Assembly (NCBI GenBank): GCA_019787685.1
Contig: JAHNUO010000012.1
Location: 682,001 to 746,000 of the forward strand
From: Chiua virens
Lineage: Eukaryota; Basidiomycota; Agaricomycetes; Boletales; Boletaceae
Reading direction: 5' to 3'
DNA: 64,000 nucleotides
Positions 44,437-54,278 of the stretch are shown one piece after another (the first letter of the stretch is position 1; each line of letters opens with the position of its first letter). The translations under genes and the position numbers were made by a program. The notes under the pieces were generated by a model that saw only the letters and a program-made list of their open reading frames with translations, ran no database searches and was not told the origin of the DNA.

Positions 44437-45527
44437 CCTGGGAGTCATGCGACCGCATCAGATAATACGGATTTATCAGTGAGAATGGGTTTGCTTACTA
44501 TTTCAATTCGGGCTTACAAACGGAGGACGGAAGAATACTCGAGATGGGAGTCAAGGCGCTGCTGCTGACGGATTACGATAGACGTGATGAGGCTAGGGGA
44601 TGACGCAATGAGTCACCGAAGCCAGAGGGCAACCAAAATTGGAGGATATGAGTGCATATCGACCTGTCGTTCGTAACTCGGACTGGCAACGACGCGCTAC
44701 AGTTCGAATAGGTTTCAGCTGAAGTCGCGCTTCACTTTGTGCTTGGAGTTGTGCACTACGCAGCTGAGCGAGGATGCAAGCCTAGGAAGCTTCTGAAAAT
44801 AACAAGCGCAAACAACGCCAAGTTTTCGTTTTGTAATCCGGCCCGGATGCCCTTAACTGAATCATCGGTTAGTAAGTACCTCTCACTAAGTCACTATCGA
44901 CTCGGAAGTAGGGTACTACAATCCACCTTTCTCAGGGAAAGCCTAGAAAGTTACTGACTGCATCACTCCAGCTGCGATACTGCCGCGACTGGCACGCCAC
45001 ACATTCCAGGATTTGCGGAACCAACCGATCTGAAGGGCGCAGCCCTGGGTATTACTTATTTTGATGATATTGGTTCTGCCAAAATCGGTATCTTTCAGGT
45101 TCCGGATCTGGATCCGTTTGACTCGTCGCCTTCCCCAAGAGGTGTGACAACGAGTGGCGGTCGGGTCGCATGAGCAGTTTTGGGGGCCATCCATGGTCAA
45201 TCCAAGTTGAGTTTTGGCAAGGTAAAGCAGCTATGGAATCTTTAATCAGCATGCTCAAACAATGGATTTAATGCCGACAAATCAGGATCGTTCACGCAAT
45301 GCCTCTGTCCTCTCCAGCTCGAACATTTACCAGGATTCGGGACTCTAGGAATCATGGCAGTGCCGCACTCGTCGGCACTTACTGACATGTCGTTCGCACG
45401 TTGCTCGCAAATGCTCAACGCTCAGTGCTGGCATGCGGATCGTTTCCCAGAACCTGGGCTTAAATAAAAGGCCAACAATTCCATTCACATCATCATCACA
45501 CCTACTCTGGTGATTGACTCCCTAGTT
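44437..45527. other. Intergenic, no gene recognised
   Basis: A plus-strand stretch near 44985-45165 reads in one frame as TGTPHIPGFAEPTDLKGA and GITYFDDIGSAKIGIFQVP, which looks protein-like but could not be assigned or extended. The last 80 bases hold the promoter of the next gene (AAATAAAAG near 45461). Confidence 0.4.
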
Positions 45528-47417
45528 ATGTCTGCCGAAGCCCAACTCGAAGCTCTTCTCGAGATAATCAATACTTCCGCTCGTCAAGCCATCGCCGAGT
45601 ACAAGAAAGTCGATAACGACGTCCCTACAATCCACTCCAAGGGATATCACCCCCTGGATTCGGCCACCGATACCGTGGCACTAAAGAAGGCCACAAGGTT
45701 ACTCCAGGGCTCCTGCCACCAGCTGTGTGCGTCATTGGCCCCACCGCAGCAAACGTTTCACAGTGTAAGTTATCTCCCGGAATGTTTCAACTTCATTTTC
45801 TTCGAGAACACAACTGAAGGTCATTCAAGTTGGCAAAAAATTTCGAATTTGCGTGTGTACGCGTCGCCATTCGTGCAAAGATCGCAGATGCTCTAGAGAG
45901 TTATCCAGAAGGTCTGCATGCCGACGAGTTGGCCAAGCTGGTCAGCTTGGAGAAGGGGAAGCTTGCACGCGTGCTCCGTCTCCTTGCGTCGAAAGGCTGT
46001 TTCACAGAAGGTGGGGCTTAATTTTCTTTTGCTGCGAAACACCACTAATATCACCCATAGTGAAGCCTGGCGTCTTTGCGAACAACCGTATCTCGCTTGT
46101 GGCACTCTCGACTTGCAACGCTGCCGCGCTCTCACTTTTCGAAGCACAGAATGTGACCCCAGGTGCAATAGTACTGTATGAATCAATGTCAGAACCGGAC
46201 TGGGCAGAAAGCTATCATCCGGACAAGGCACCCCTTATGCACGCACTTGAAAAGAAGGGCATCAAGGGTGATTTCTTCGATTGGATAAGGCAAGATGTAT
46301 GCATACCCCTGTTTTCTGTATACCCAGCGTCTCTTTGTTGACCTCATGACCACCCTTAGGCTGAATTACGCGATGTACGAAGTTCACTCACAAATCTAGA
46401 TCAGACTCTGATACTTGAGTCGTAGTGCTACCATCGTGCGATGAAAGGTCTTGGACCCAACCTGGGTGCTCTCTGTGTTTTAAACCGTAAGTGAATCGCA
46501 TCATCACCTCCTCCTGGTCCTCTAACATGCTTTCAAAGACTACCCGTGGAATGAGATTCAGACTGTCTGTGATGTCGGTTCGAGCATTGGAACATTTTCT
46601 CAGCCTCTCGCGAAAACATTCCCCCATCTTAAGATAACTGATCAAGACCTCCCCGAAGTGATCGAGCGCGCCAAAGATGTGAGCACACATTCCTATGTCG
46701 TTGTAACTTTGAATCCTATCGTCTGCGGTTGTGGCGGTTGTGGAGAACTAATGCTATTGCATAATGTAGGTCTGGGCCAATGACGCGCCCGAAGTGCTGC
46801 AAAGAAACCAGGTCGAGTTCATTCCTCTCGACTTTTTCGAAGAAAGTCCAGTCAAGGGTCAAGATGCATACTATGTTTGTCTCCTTTTCGTTACATCGTC
46901 TTTTGAAGTTAGCGACAGATTTTCCCGTTCTTGGTTAGCTCCGTAACATCATCCACGACTGGCCTGACGCCGAAGCTGTGATCATCCTGAGCAATGTCAG
47001 AAATGCTATGGCTCCTCACAGTCGGCTGCTTATTCGTACGTTCCTACCTATCAAATCCTGTTCCGATCGATATGTCTAATTTCATGCGCTACAAACAGAC
47101 GACCTTGTCCTGCCCCCCGTCAGTCGCGATATCGACGCAGCGTCTGTCGGTGCAGAAATAGCACCAGAACCGTTACTCCCAAACTTTGGGCACGGAAACA
47201 ACGTCAAATACCAACAGGATGTCAATATGTTGATCATACATAATGCGAAGGAAAGGACGCTGGATGATTCGATAGCGTTAGGGTGAGTTGTTTATCTTGG
47301 GTAGGCCACGATGCATTGCTTATGACGTTCTTTTACAGAGCCGCAGTGGGCCTGCGGTTGGAGAAGGTGTATGATCTTGGAGAGACTACGGTACTCGACT
47401 TCAGGCTGGCTGCCTGA
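45528..47417 (+). CDS. SAM-dependent O-methyltransferase 2 (COMT-like)
   Basis: The start at 45528 (MSAEAQLEALLEIINTSARQ) is chosen because it begins the dimerisation helix. Introns 45765-45829, 46011-46060 and 46679-46769 are well supported, and four or five more short introns follow. Blocks are ACVRVAIRAKIADALESYPE, GLHADELAKLVSLEKGKLAR, VFANNRISL, LPEVIERAKDVWANDAPEV, DFFEESPVKGQDAYY joined to LRNIIHDWPDAEAVIIL (catalytic His), PEPLLPNFGHG, KERTLDDSIALG and the C-terminal VLDFRLAA. The SAM loop reads VCDVGSSIGTF, with Ser-Ser where most relatives have Gly-Gly. Around 46297-46427 an in-frame TAG must be removed by an intron (RQD to CYHRAM) or the gene is interrupted. This clade is close to sterigmatocystin-type fungal methyltransferases. 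Confidence 0.82.
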
Positions 47418-47849
47418 CGGAGATCCTACAATGCTTGTTGTAGGATGCCTTCGTTAACATCTAATGTGGCAGGACGGTGTAGAAATCTAGGCTTTTGACG
47501 AAAGATGCTTCTTGCAAGTATGTATGTTGTACGAGTGGCAAACACTCTTCGAGTTGATTCAAAATGTATCATCAATGGTATACCGACTTGGAATTCGCAC
47601 GAGAAGGAATTCGCCAACCTTAGAAGGAGCTGTACGAGTTCGTGATGCGGAATCGAGAGCTGAGCTGGAGGCCAACGGCAAGCAAGGTTCTAGAGCAGTA
47701 TGGATGTTATGCGTGCCGAGGAGAGTCGGCACCGATTGATGCTGCCAATGTCAAAGGCCCATGGCGTGTCGTCAGAGAGGATTCAAAAAGAAAGCTCAGA
47801 AGAGTCGGTCGAGACTACATGTGGAGGAAGCGATTGTGAGTACCACGCA
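47418..47849. other. Intergenic, no gene recognised
   Basis: About 430 bases between the methyltransferase stop and the CmcJ-like relic, with no motif. Confidence 0.45.
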
Positions 47850-48245
47850 TCATGTGGTAAGAGCGCACCAATGGCTTTACTTATGGGCTATTCGGGTCTT
47901 GGTGTCCTGAACCAGCCTGGGGGTGGGGGACTTCTACCGTCGTTGCGCTAACCTTTCCTAAGTGGTGGATAGCGAGATGTCCACCGCTTAATCAGGACGA
48001 ATTCGTCTATCTCCATTCCCCACACGTACTTTTGCTTGTCTGTCCTGTTGCATATGTATCTCCCTCGGGCTCCCGATCTCGGCAAATAAGTGTCACGGCC
48101 CCGCTCACAGATACGAAGCCCTGACTGCGGAAATCGTAGAGTACACTGGCAAACGGCCAGCCGAGCGCCACGTCAATGACGAGCCGCCACAGACTAATGA
48201 TTTTGCTTAACAATATAGAAGTGTCGGAAGGAAGGTGGCCATGGA
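47850..48245 (-). pseudogene. Relic of a third CmcJ-like gene
   Basis: The minus strand preserves scraps in the order of the family: SLWRLVIDVALGWPFAS against NLWRPISHAALDWPLAL, DFRSQGFVSVSGAVTLICRD against DFRSVDVKKDLVPVALIYPD, and GDTYAT against GETYGV. A stretch matching GFRDPNSPEG, CCCGAATAGCCCA on the minus strand, appears near 47890. Introns and both ends are lost. It has the same orientation as copies 1 and 2. Confidence 0.78.
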
Positions 48246-48376
48246 CGCGGCAGAGCCGAGTGGTGGTCTGAAGCCTATTCCCACTGGTAAATCCGAGTGT
48301 TCTGTGTCACTTGTCGTGGAACAGGCCACCGCTCGACTCTGCCGCGTCCATGGCCACCTTCCTTCCGACACTTCTA
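48216..48376. repeat. 51-bp-arm inverted repeat made of the CmcJ relic
   Basis: Arms 48216-48266 and 48326-48376 are near-perfect reverse complements (TAGAAGTGTCGGAAGGAAGG against the complement of CCTTCCTTCCGACACTTCTA, with few mismatches inside), separated by 59 bases. The left arm is the 5' part of the CmcJ relic, so a piece of it was copied in inverted orientation next to itself. Confidence 0.85.
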
Positions 48377-48675
48377 CATTGGCCGCATTAGTAAATTATC
48401 AAAGTGCATTTGTCACACCTGAGACACAGACAGATTTGCTTGGTGAACTAATCCATGAATAAATTATGGTTTGTTATAAAATTTTGTCCCCGAAAATATT
48501 GGCTATAACAATAAGCAAATTAATTCTGCCCAGGAGCCATATCATAGTGAAGTGTGTTGTTGTATATATTTGGTACATATTGGCAGCATTCTCATTGCTG
48601 ATTGGCCAGGCCATAGTATAAGATTCATGCATAGAACCACTACAATTACTATGCACAAAAATGATGCAACACTAT

Positions 48676-49346
48676 CACCACAGATTTTTTGTGATTTAAG
48701 ATAGGTCCATACTATGGTCGAAATGTGAATCCTGTACTTCGAATACAACTTGTCATTCAGAACATGTTTGAATTTTATGTCTGAATGTATCACTAAATTT
48801 TGGCCTAAACTTTGTGTATCTGTGTACATATCAACTCGGTCAATATGTAGTGTAATATTTGAAATTTACTATTGGTCAGAATGTAACTGTAAATGCCAAA
48901 TTTGGGCTTGTCATATAAACCCTAATGATACTTCAAGTCTTGCTATGGTCTGTGTGGTGGACAAAATATGAAGTATTTGCAATCATTCAGTTCTCTTAGT
49001 TTTGGCTCAAGCAATGATGTTGCATTCAAATGGTGGTTAATGACTGTACTTCATATTTTGTCTGCCACACAGACCACACCAAGACTTAAAGTATCATTAG
49101 GGTTTATATGACAAGCCCAAATTTGGCATTTACAGTTACATTCTGACCAATAGTAAATTTCAAATATTACACTACATATTGACCGAGTTGATATGTACAC
49201 AGATACACAAAGTTTAGGCCAAAATTTAGTGATACATTCAGACATAAAATTCAAACATGTTCTGAATGACAAGTTGTATTCGAAGTACAGGATTCACATT
49301 TCGACCATAGTATGGACCTATCTTAAATCACAAAAAATCTGTGGTG
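48676..49346. mobile_element. Foldback element: 300-bp inverted repeat arms around a 71-bp loop
   Basis: Left arm 48676-48975 and right arm 49047-49346 are reverse complements over their full 300 bases with only a few mismatches, mostly near the loop. The outer ends read CACCACAG and CTGTGGTG. TAT lies directly outside both ends, a possible 3-bp target duplication. Each arm contains the same 73-codon open frame reading inward, a by-product of the duplication. No transposase is encoded, so it would be a non-autonomous MITE/foldback-type element; CACTA-type enzymes make 3-bp duplications, but no link to the Plavaka element could be shown. Confidence 0.85.
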
Positions 49347-49897
49347 TATGACAAGCCTGCAACAGAGCTGGATGAGTACAGTCATCCACCAGCACTTGAA
49401 ACACCAAAACTGTGAGGTCTGTAGCAATCACAATTTCGAGATCCAACAAGATCAGCTTAGTAGATCATGTAGTTATGTATTTCTACTTGTAGCTGAGGAA
49501 TTTTGAGTGGACTATAATAGAATGATTCCGTGGTGAGTGAGTGCAGAAAATTTTGGGCATTATTGTCAAACCCTGGCACTTGAAACAGTACAAAAATGGT
49601 ATATCTTGAAAGATTAATAAGCGAAGATAATTGCCATTAATTATCAGCAACCGACTCATCCCCCAACTCCTTGCTGTAAATCTGTTGAAGCTCACAGTTT
49701 CATTGTTTTCACACTTCCTCCACTTCTTTCCAGGCTGTGTTGAGCACTAAGACTGTGCCTCTTTTTGTGCTTGCTGCATTTCCTGTTCGCTTTGCAGCTT
49801 GTTTGGCCACATGTTCCCACATACGGAGTTGGAAATTCTACCCCATAAGTAGCAAAAAGTAGCTTACATAATCTCCTGATCAATAAGTTAGTGGATA
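49347..49897. other. AT-rich spacer, no gene recognised
   Basis: Lies between the foldback element and the LTR element. Short open frames only. Confidence 0.45.
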
Positions 49898-49901
49898 ACG
49901 T

Positions 49902-50516
49902 TGAAGGTAATAAATCCCGGCTGTAGTGCAATACTCAGGGGGATTGAAAGAAATAGAAAGAGGGTGAAGGAATGCGATTCCGTTCGACCCAGGGACAACA
50001 CTGAGTTGGTGAATGACAAGAAATGGTTTTTGAGTAGTCCGAGATGAATCCAGGGCGAATCCGGATTAAAACGGATAGAAAGGTGGACACGGCAGTCCAA
50101 TCTGGATCGAGAAAATACAAGGAGAGCGAGAGAAAACGAACGTCGACCGAAAATGATGTGAGACAGATGCGCATGGGCAAAAGCTACTGTATTTTGTCAA
50201 TACAGTGAATTTTATAGTCCTCAGGAATACCCTCGGACTCGTCCTAAGTAAGGATAATAATAAAAAGAAGGTTTTCGTACGGTATAAAGTTTGAGAGGCA
50301 CCCAAACGTCCCTGCAAGGGCTGCGTGACATGGTCTAGCCAATGCTAAGTACGAATAAGGAGCATCAAAAATAAAATAAAAGAGTCTGAGGCAAAACTGG
50401 GCACAGATACAGCAATCCGGATGAGTTCACACAAGCAGACAGATCGGGATTGGGATCAGGTGACGACGGGGTGCGGAAACGTGCTATGCGAGCACAGGGA
50501 ATACCTATTCCCTACA
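49902..50516 (-). repeat. 3' LTR of the LTR element
   Basis: Starts TGAAGGTAATAAATCC and ends ATTCCCTACA in plus-strand reading. It differs from the other LTR by small indels and by transitions, several of them at CpG (for example ATTCCGTTCG against ATTCTGTTCG). Confidence 0.9.
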
Positions 50517-50640
50517 CCCGATGGGGACTTTAGATGCTGACTGTCCCCAGTCAGCCCGATGTGTATGGGGATGTGATCGGTGGTTCAACGTGACAGTTGC
50601 AGATGGCAGCAGATGGGTTCGGATACAGAAGGGTGATGGA

Positions 50641-50765
50641 TACGTCGACAGAGACAATGACAGCGATGAGAGTGATGATAGTAATGACAGAGACGACGAC
50701 AGAGATGACGACAGAGATGATGATGATGACAATGAGAGTGATGGTGACTGCACAGTGATGATGAC
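50641..50765. repeat. GAC/GAT-rich simple-sequence tract
   Basis: Imperfect GAC, GAT and AGA triplets. One plus-strand frame would encode an Asp/Arg/Ser-rich chain, but nothing around it supports a gene. Confidence 0.7.
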
Positions 50766-50789
50766 CCGAAAACGACAGGAACGACAATG

Positions 50790-51570
50790 ATGACTGGTGA
50801 TAGCGGTGCAGTGATGATGATCCGTGAGTGACAGGATTGGATAGTGATCGCGACGGTGTGACACATGGCTTTTCTGTGTGTCTGTCGTCTATTGTCTCGT
50901 ACATAAAGGCATGATGTATGAAGGATGGCTGTAATCTGCTATGCGAAGTGTGTGTGGTGGTTTCGTGTTTATCGCAGTGATAGCATCTCTGGTCTCTGGT
51001 ATGCGTTGATCGTCCTATGTGAATTCTGCTTGTCCGCATGTGTCCAGTGTGATCCTATGTGATCCGGTTGGCCGAGTTTGCTATCTGCTGCTTGCTGTGT
51101 GATCCGAATACGAAGAAAAGAACTGTATGGTTGAACGTGAAAGAGATGATAAGAAAGAGAAAAACAAAATGAAACTGATTGGCAAGTGTCCGACTCGGCT
51201 TGTCTTCATCATGCATCTTTCACGTCTATACCTGCAATGGATGCCCTTTTGTGATACCTAAAAACATCCGGAAACGATCCAGATATGACTGGATAAAGTG
51301 CGTTGTGCCTATGCACGTTCGAAGAGCAGAAGTGGTATGTAGCGGATGAGGGCACGAACTCTAGATGATTGCGATAACGAAGTAGTGAATTGAGTGGTAG
51401 AAGAAATGAATGGACTATATGATTGTGTGTTGGTTTTTCTATATGGTATTCTTTTCTTTTCTGCGATGGTTTCTTGTTCAATGAGTAATGATCGATCACC
51501 GGACTAAACCCGGGGTGAGATAGAGATCTGCCAGACGAATACCGGGGATGAAACAAAGATGAAACGGATA
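50790..51570. other. Internal LTR-element sequence, no gene recognised
   Basis: About 780 bases without a convincing reading frame. Confidence 0.45.
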
Positions 51571-52449
51571 TCAAAAGAATGATTTCAATGACTGAAATTG
51601 TGAAAATGCGAAAAGTTGCATGTGGAAACTGAGGCAGTCTTGTAGACTCCTCCCCCCTGGGTAGGCCATATCTGATGACCTCCTGGTCATCCAGATAATG
51701 CTGTGGAGAAAGGGTGAGGGCATCTCAATGATAGTGAAAAAAAGAAACGGTAAGATTCCCGGGTCGAAGGGAAAATGTGACCGAACCGTGTCGGCCAGGT
51801 CGTCAAATAAACCCGATGTGGGCAGAGACGGCTGAAGCATAAACTGAAATGAAAAGACACATGCATTAGTGTAAAATTGAGAGAGAGGGAAATGGATTGG
51901 GAGAGCAGCGAAGGGCACGCATAGTTTCAATAACCGGCTCAGAACCGATTGAACCGGTGAGGTATGGGTCCTCGGATACGGCTGTAAACATAGAGGTGGC
52001 AGCTTGGATGAGATGGGTGGTGGCATGGTTGTGGAAATGAGGGGCGAGGTCAATAGCAGCAAGGGCGGTTTGTTGAAAAAGAACGAGGGTGATGGGTGTG
52101 GCTGCAATGTGCGCACTTCATGGTGCATAGGAACTGCGTGGAAGAGTGTGTTTAGCTTCAATACACAGCCGGAAACCAATTGAACCGGTGAGGTGCTAAT
52201 CCTCAGATACGGTCGTAAATGCAGAGATGGCGGTTTGTTGAAGAAGGATGAGGGCAATGAGAGTGGCTGCAATATGCGCACTTCATGGGGCATAGGAACT
52301 GCGCAGAAGAGTGTATGTAGCTTCGATACCTGGCCAGAAACTGATTGGACCGGTGAGGTACTACAAATCCTCAGATATGGCCGTAAATGCAGAGATGGTG
52401 GTTCAGACATGATAGGCTGGCAGCCTAAGCAAGGCGAGGCACGAGCCAC
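51571..52449 (-). CDS. Repeat-derived Pro/Ser/Leu-rich open frame in the LTR element
   Basis: An open frame of 292 codons whose first half is made by the tandem repeat below (SEPPSLHLRPYLRI, NKPPSLHLRPYLRI, then a third variant), so it is at least partly a repeat artefact. It lies downstream of the gag-like gene on the same strand, interrupted by the YR element. It could be the displaced C-terminal part of gag, whose upstream part is also Pro/Ser-rich. No protease or zinc knuckle is visible. Confidence 0.35.
   Translation of the reverse strand: MARASPCLGCQPIMSEPPSLHLRPYLRICSTSPVQSVSGQVSKLHTLFCAVPMPHEVRILQPLSLPSSFFNKPPSLHLRPYLRISTSPVQLVSGCVLKLNTLFHAVPMHHEVRTLQPHPSPSFFFNKPPLLLLTSPLISTTMPPPISSKLPPLCLQPYPRTHTSPVQSVLSRLLKLCVPFAALPIHFPLSQFYTNACVFSFQFMLQPSLPTSGLFDDLADTVRSHFPFDPGILPFLFFTIIEMPSPFLHSIIWMTRRSSDMAYPGGRSLQDCLSFHMQLFAFSQFQSLKSFF
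52069..52401. repeat. Tandem repeat, 165-168 bp unit, two full copies plus a partial one
   Basis: Copies start at 52069 and 52234 (TTTGTTGAA...), each with TGGCTGCAATRTGCGCACTT and ending in AAATGCAGAGATGG. A partial third copy precedes them (about 51945-52020: GATTGAACCGGTGAGGTATG against AATTGAACCGGTGAGGTGCT). Confidence 0.85.
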
Positions 52450-52599
52450 ACACAGGATTTAGTCTATGCGTGAGAAGCGAAGTGGCGGACCTGTCTTGTT
52501 CTTGCCCACTTCGTTGTCCCTAGCCCGTCTCGCGGCCTCACAGCTCTTCGCATTAGTCTAGTCGTTCTTTTCGCACATTCCTTCGTTAGCACTCTCCTC

Positions 52600-53421
52600 A
52601 TGCCTCAGCCAGCTGCCATCAATCCACATGATGCAGTGGCACCCGACTACACTCAAGAACGCTTCAGCGCTGCGAGACAGCCCTTCGTCGACGATTTCAA
52701 CCTCATGCACCAGCAAGCAGCCCAGCGTCTCAAAGACATCTGGAATGCCCAGAACACGCTTGACAAGGAAGAATGGGACATTCAGCAACGAGAACTAGCA
52801 GAAGTTGCCAGAGTCGAGCAACAGCAACACCACCAGCAGGAAGAAGATCGCCAGCGCGCAGCAGACGAAGAGCATGAGTTAGCCATACAGGAAGAACATA
52901 AGAAGAACCATAACAAATTTCTTCCTTACAATAAAGTCCCAATCGCTAACACCATCACAAAACTGCCCTCGCCACTTGCCATCCGCAAACTCAAGAAGGG
53001 CGACTTCATAGAGTTGTACTACTTTACCAACAAAGGTCTGGCTGAGGCCGAAGCCTCCTCCCGCTCAGCTGATGATGAGGCCTTCGCCTTAACCCATGAT
53101 GAAAGTGGCCACCACTCTTTCATCTCCATTGCAGCGGCGAAAGCCAAAGACACTGTCATCCCAGACAAAGATCTCACTTGGGCGGAATTCGATGAGGCAG
53201 CCCCCCGCCTGCTCCAAGCAATGCACGAGAATGGATGGGATGAGGAGCGCGTCCAGTCACACTTGAAGCTGTGGATGGACCTCAGTGCCCACCCGTTTCG
53301 CCACGACTCAGATGAATATGGCAAGCATGCTCTCATTGTCTATCAAGATACTGCCAGGCGCCGCTGGCACAGTCTATTGAGCACTCCTGACTCCTTCGAC
53401 CTCATACCCATTGATAAATGA
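52600..53421 (+). CDS. Gag-like ORF1 of the YR retroelement
   Basis: 273 residues from ATG 52600 (MPQPAAINPHDAVAPDYTQE). There is a Gln/Glu-rich coiled coil (ARVEQQQHHQQEEDRQRAAD), then IRKLKKGDFIELYYFT, TWAEFDEAAPRLLQAM and AYRS-free ends such as YQDTARRRWHSLL. Proteins of this look precede the RT gene in agaric YR elements. It has no catalytic motif; a nucleic-acid-binding or particle role is inferred. The frame is intact. Confidence 0.65.
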   Translation: MPQPAAINPHDAVAPDYTQERFSAARQPFVDDFNLMHQQAAQRLKDIWNAQNTLDKEEWDIQQRELAEVARVEQQQHHQQEEDRQRAADEEHELAIQEEHKKNHNKFLPYNKVPIANTITKLPSPLAIRKLKKGDFIELYYFTNKGLAEAEASSRSADDEAFALTHDESGHHSFISIAAAKAKDTVIPDKDLTWAEFDEAAPRLLQAMHENGWDEERVQSHLKLWMDLSAHPFRHDSDEYGKHALIVYQDTARRRWHSLLSTPDSFDLIPIDK

Positions 53422-53819
53422 ATGATCAAAGAGATACGAGATGAACTGCTCCACAAGGATAACAAAGTAATGAGAGACAAAGCCATACAGGCAAGCATTA
53501 TTCTGTTTCTTCGTTGATTATGTCTCACGTATCCACCCACCTATAACCTAATTCCCTATCATCACACCCTGGCTTCACCCCCCCCTCTCCCTCATGTAAC
53601 CACCCTGGGCCGGCCATCATCTGGTTGCACCTTTATTGGTCCCGGTTCCCGAACATGGTGGTATGCTATGGCTCCACGCCACAAACCCCTGGCTCCACGC
53701 CAACCTATGGGCTAAAAACCCTCCATGCGGAATCCACGCCGCCCCTGCACAACCCATCAAACATACATCCTCAATGTGTGTACCACAGATGAAGGAGCAA
53801 TTGCGATCCGCGCTAGCTC

Positions 53820-54278
53820 TTGTCCAATCCCCAGCCGCTCATGGGTCCCACCCCTCCACTGTCTCTACTTCACACAAACGACAGTGCAGCCTACATAAGC
53901 GACCAAGCCCAGCTTCCCCTGAGCCAGCAGACTGTTCCCACAAACGTTCCAAGTCCTTTCGGGCGACTGACACGTCTAGCCCGGCAACCTTCCCTGTTTG
54001 TGCCGTCTGCCTGGGATGTGATGCCCATTCCATGCCAGTCGTCTTCTGTCCTGCCGAAAAGACATGGGATGGCAAACACGACACATATGCCAAACGAGTC
54101 GACCAGTAAACTCTACATCAAATCCTCTGGTCAACAGCTTTGCACCAACTGGCAACGCTCGGAAAGCTGCGCAGATAAGCATGTACCAGCCCACGTGTGC
54201 TCTGGCTGCGGATCAGCTCTCCATGGAGCTCATGGCTGCCCTCGTGCACAGAGAAGGCCAGGCGCTAACTCCCTATAA
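53820..54278 (+). CDS. Zinc-knuckle frame upstream of the RT (YR element)
   Basis: The frame ends with QQLCTNWQRSESC followed by HVCSGCGSALHGAHGC, a Cys/His knuckle of the type seen before the RT in DIRS/Ngaro elements. It overlaps the RT frame at 54064-54278 but in another register, so RT expression would need a frameshift, or an indel separates them. The start is not reliable. Confidence 0.6.
   Translation: MSNPQPLMGPTPPLSLLHTNDSAAYISDQAQLPLSQQTVPTNVPSPFGRLTRLARQPSLFVPSAWDVMPIPCQSSSVLPKRHGMANTTHMPNESTSKLYIKSSGQQLCTNWQRSESCADKHVPAHVCSGCGSALHGAHGCPRAQRRPGANSL

Noticed and set aside
27096..48245. Calling 27-48 kb a defined biosynthetic gene cluster
   Set aside because: Only tailoring-type enzymes are present and several are broken; no backbone enzyme, transporter or regulator is in view. 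Kept only as a hypothesis in the findings.
48750..49272. A pair of identical 73-codon genes on opposite strands
   Set aside because: They are the same AT-rich frame duplicated by the inverted repeat arms; there is no independent evidence for coding.
50521..50790. Asp-rich open frame on the plus strand
   Set aside because: Entirely explained by a GAC/GAT simple-sequence tract in LTR-element DNA.
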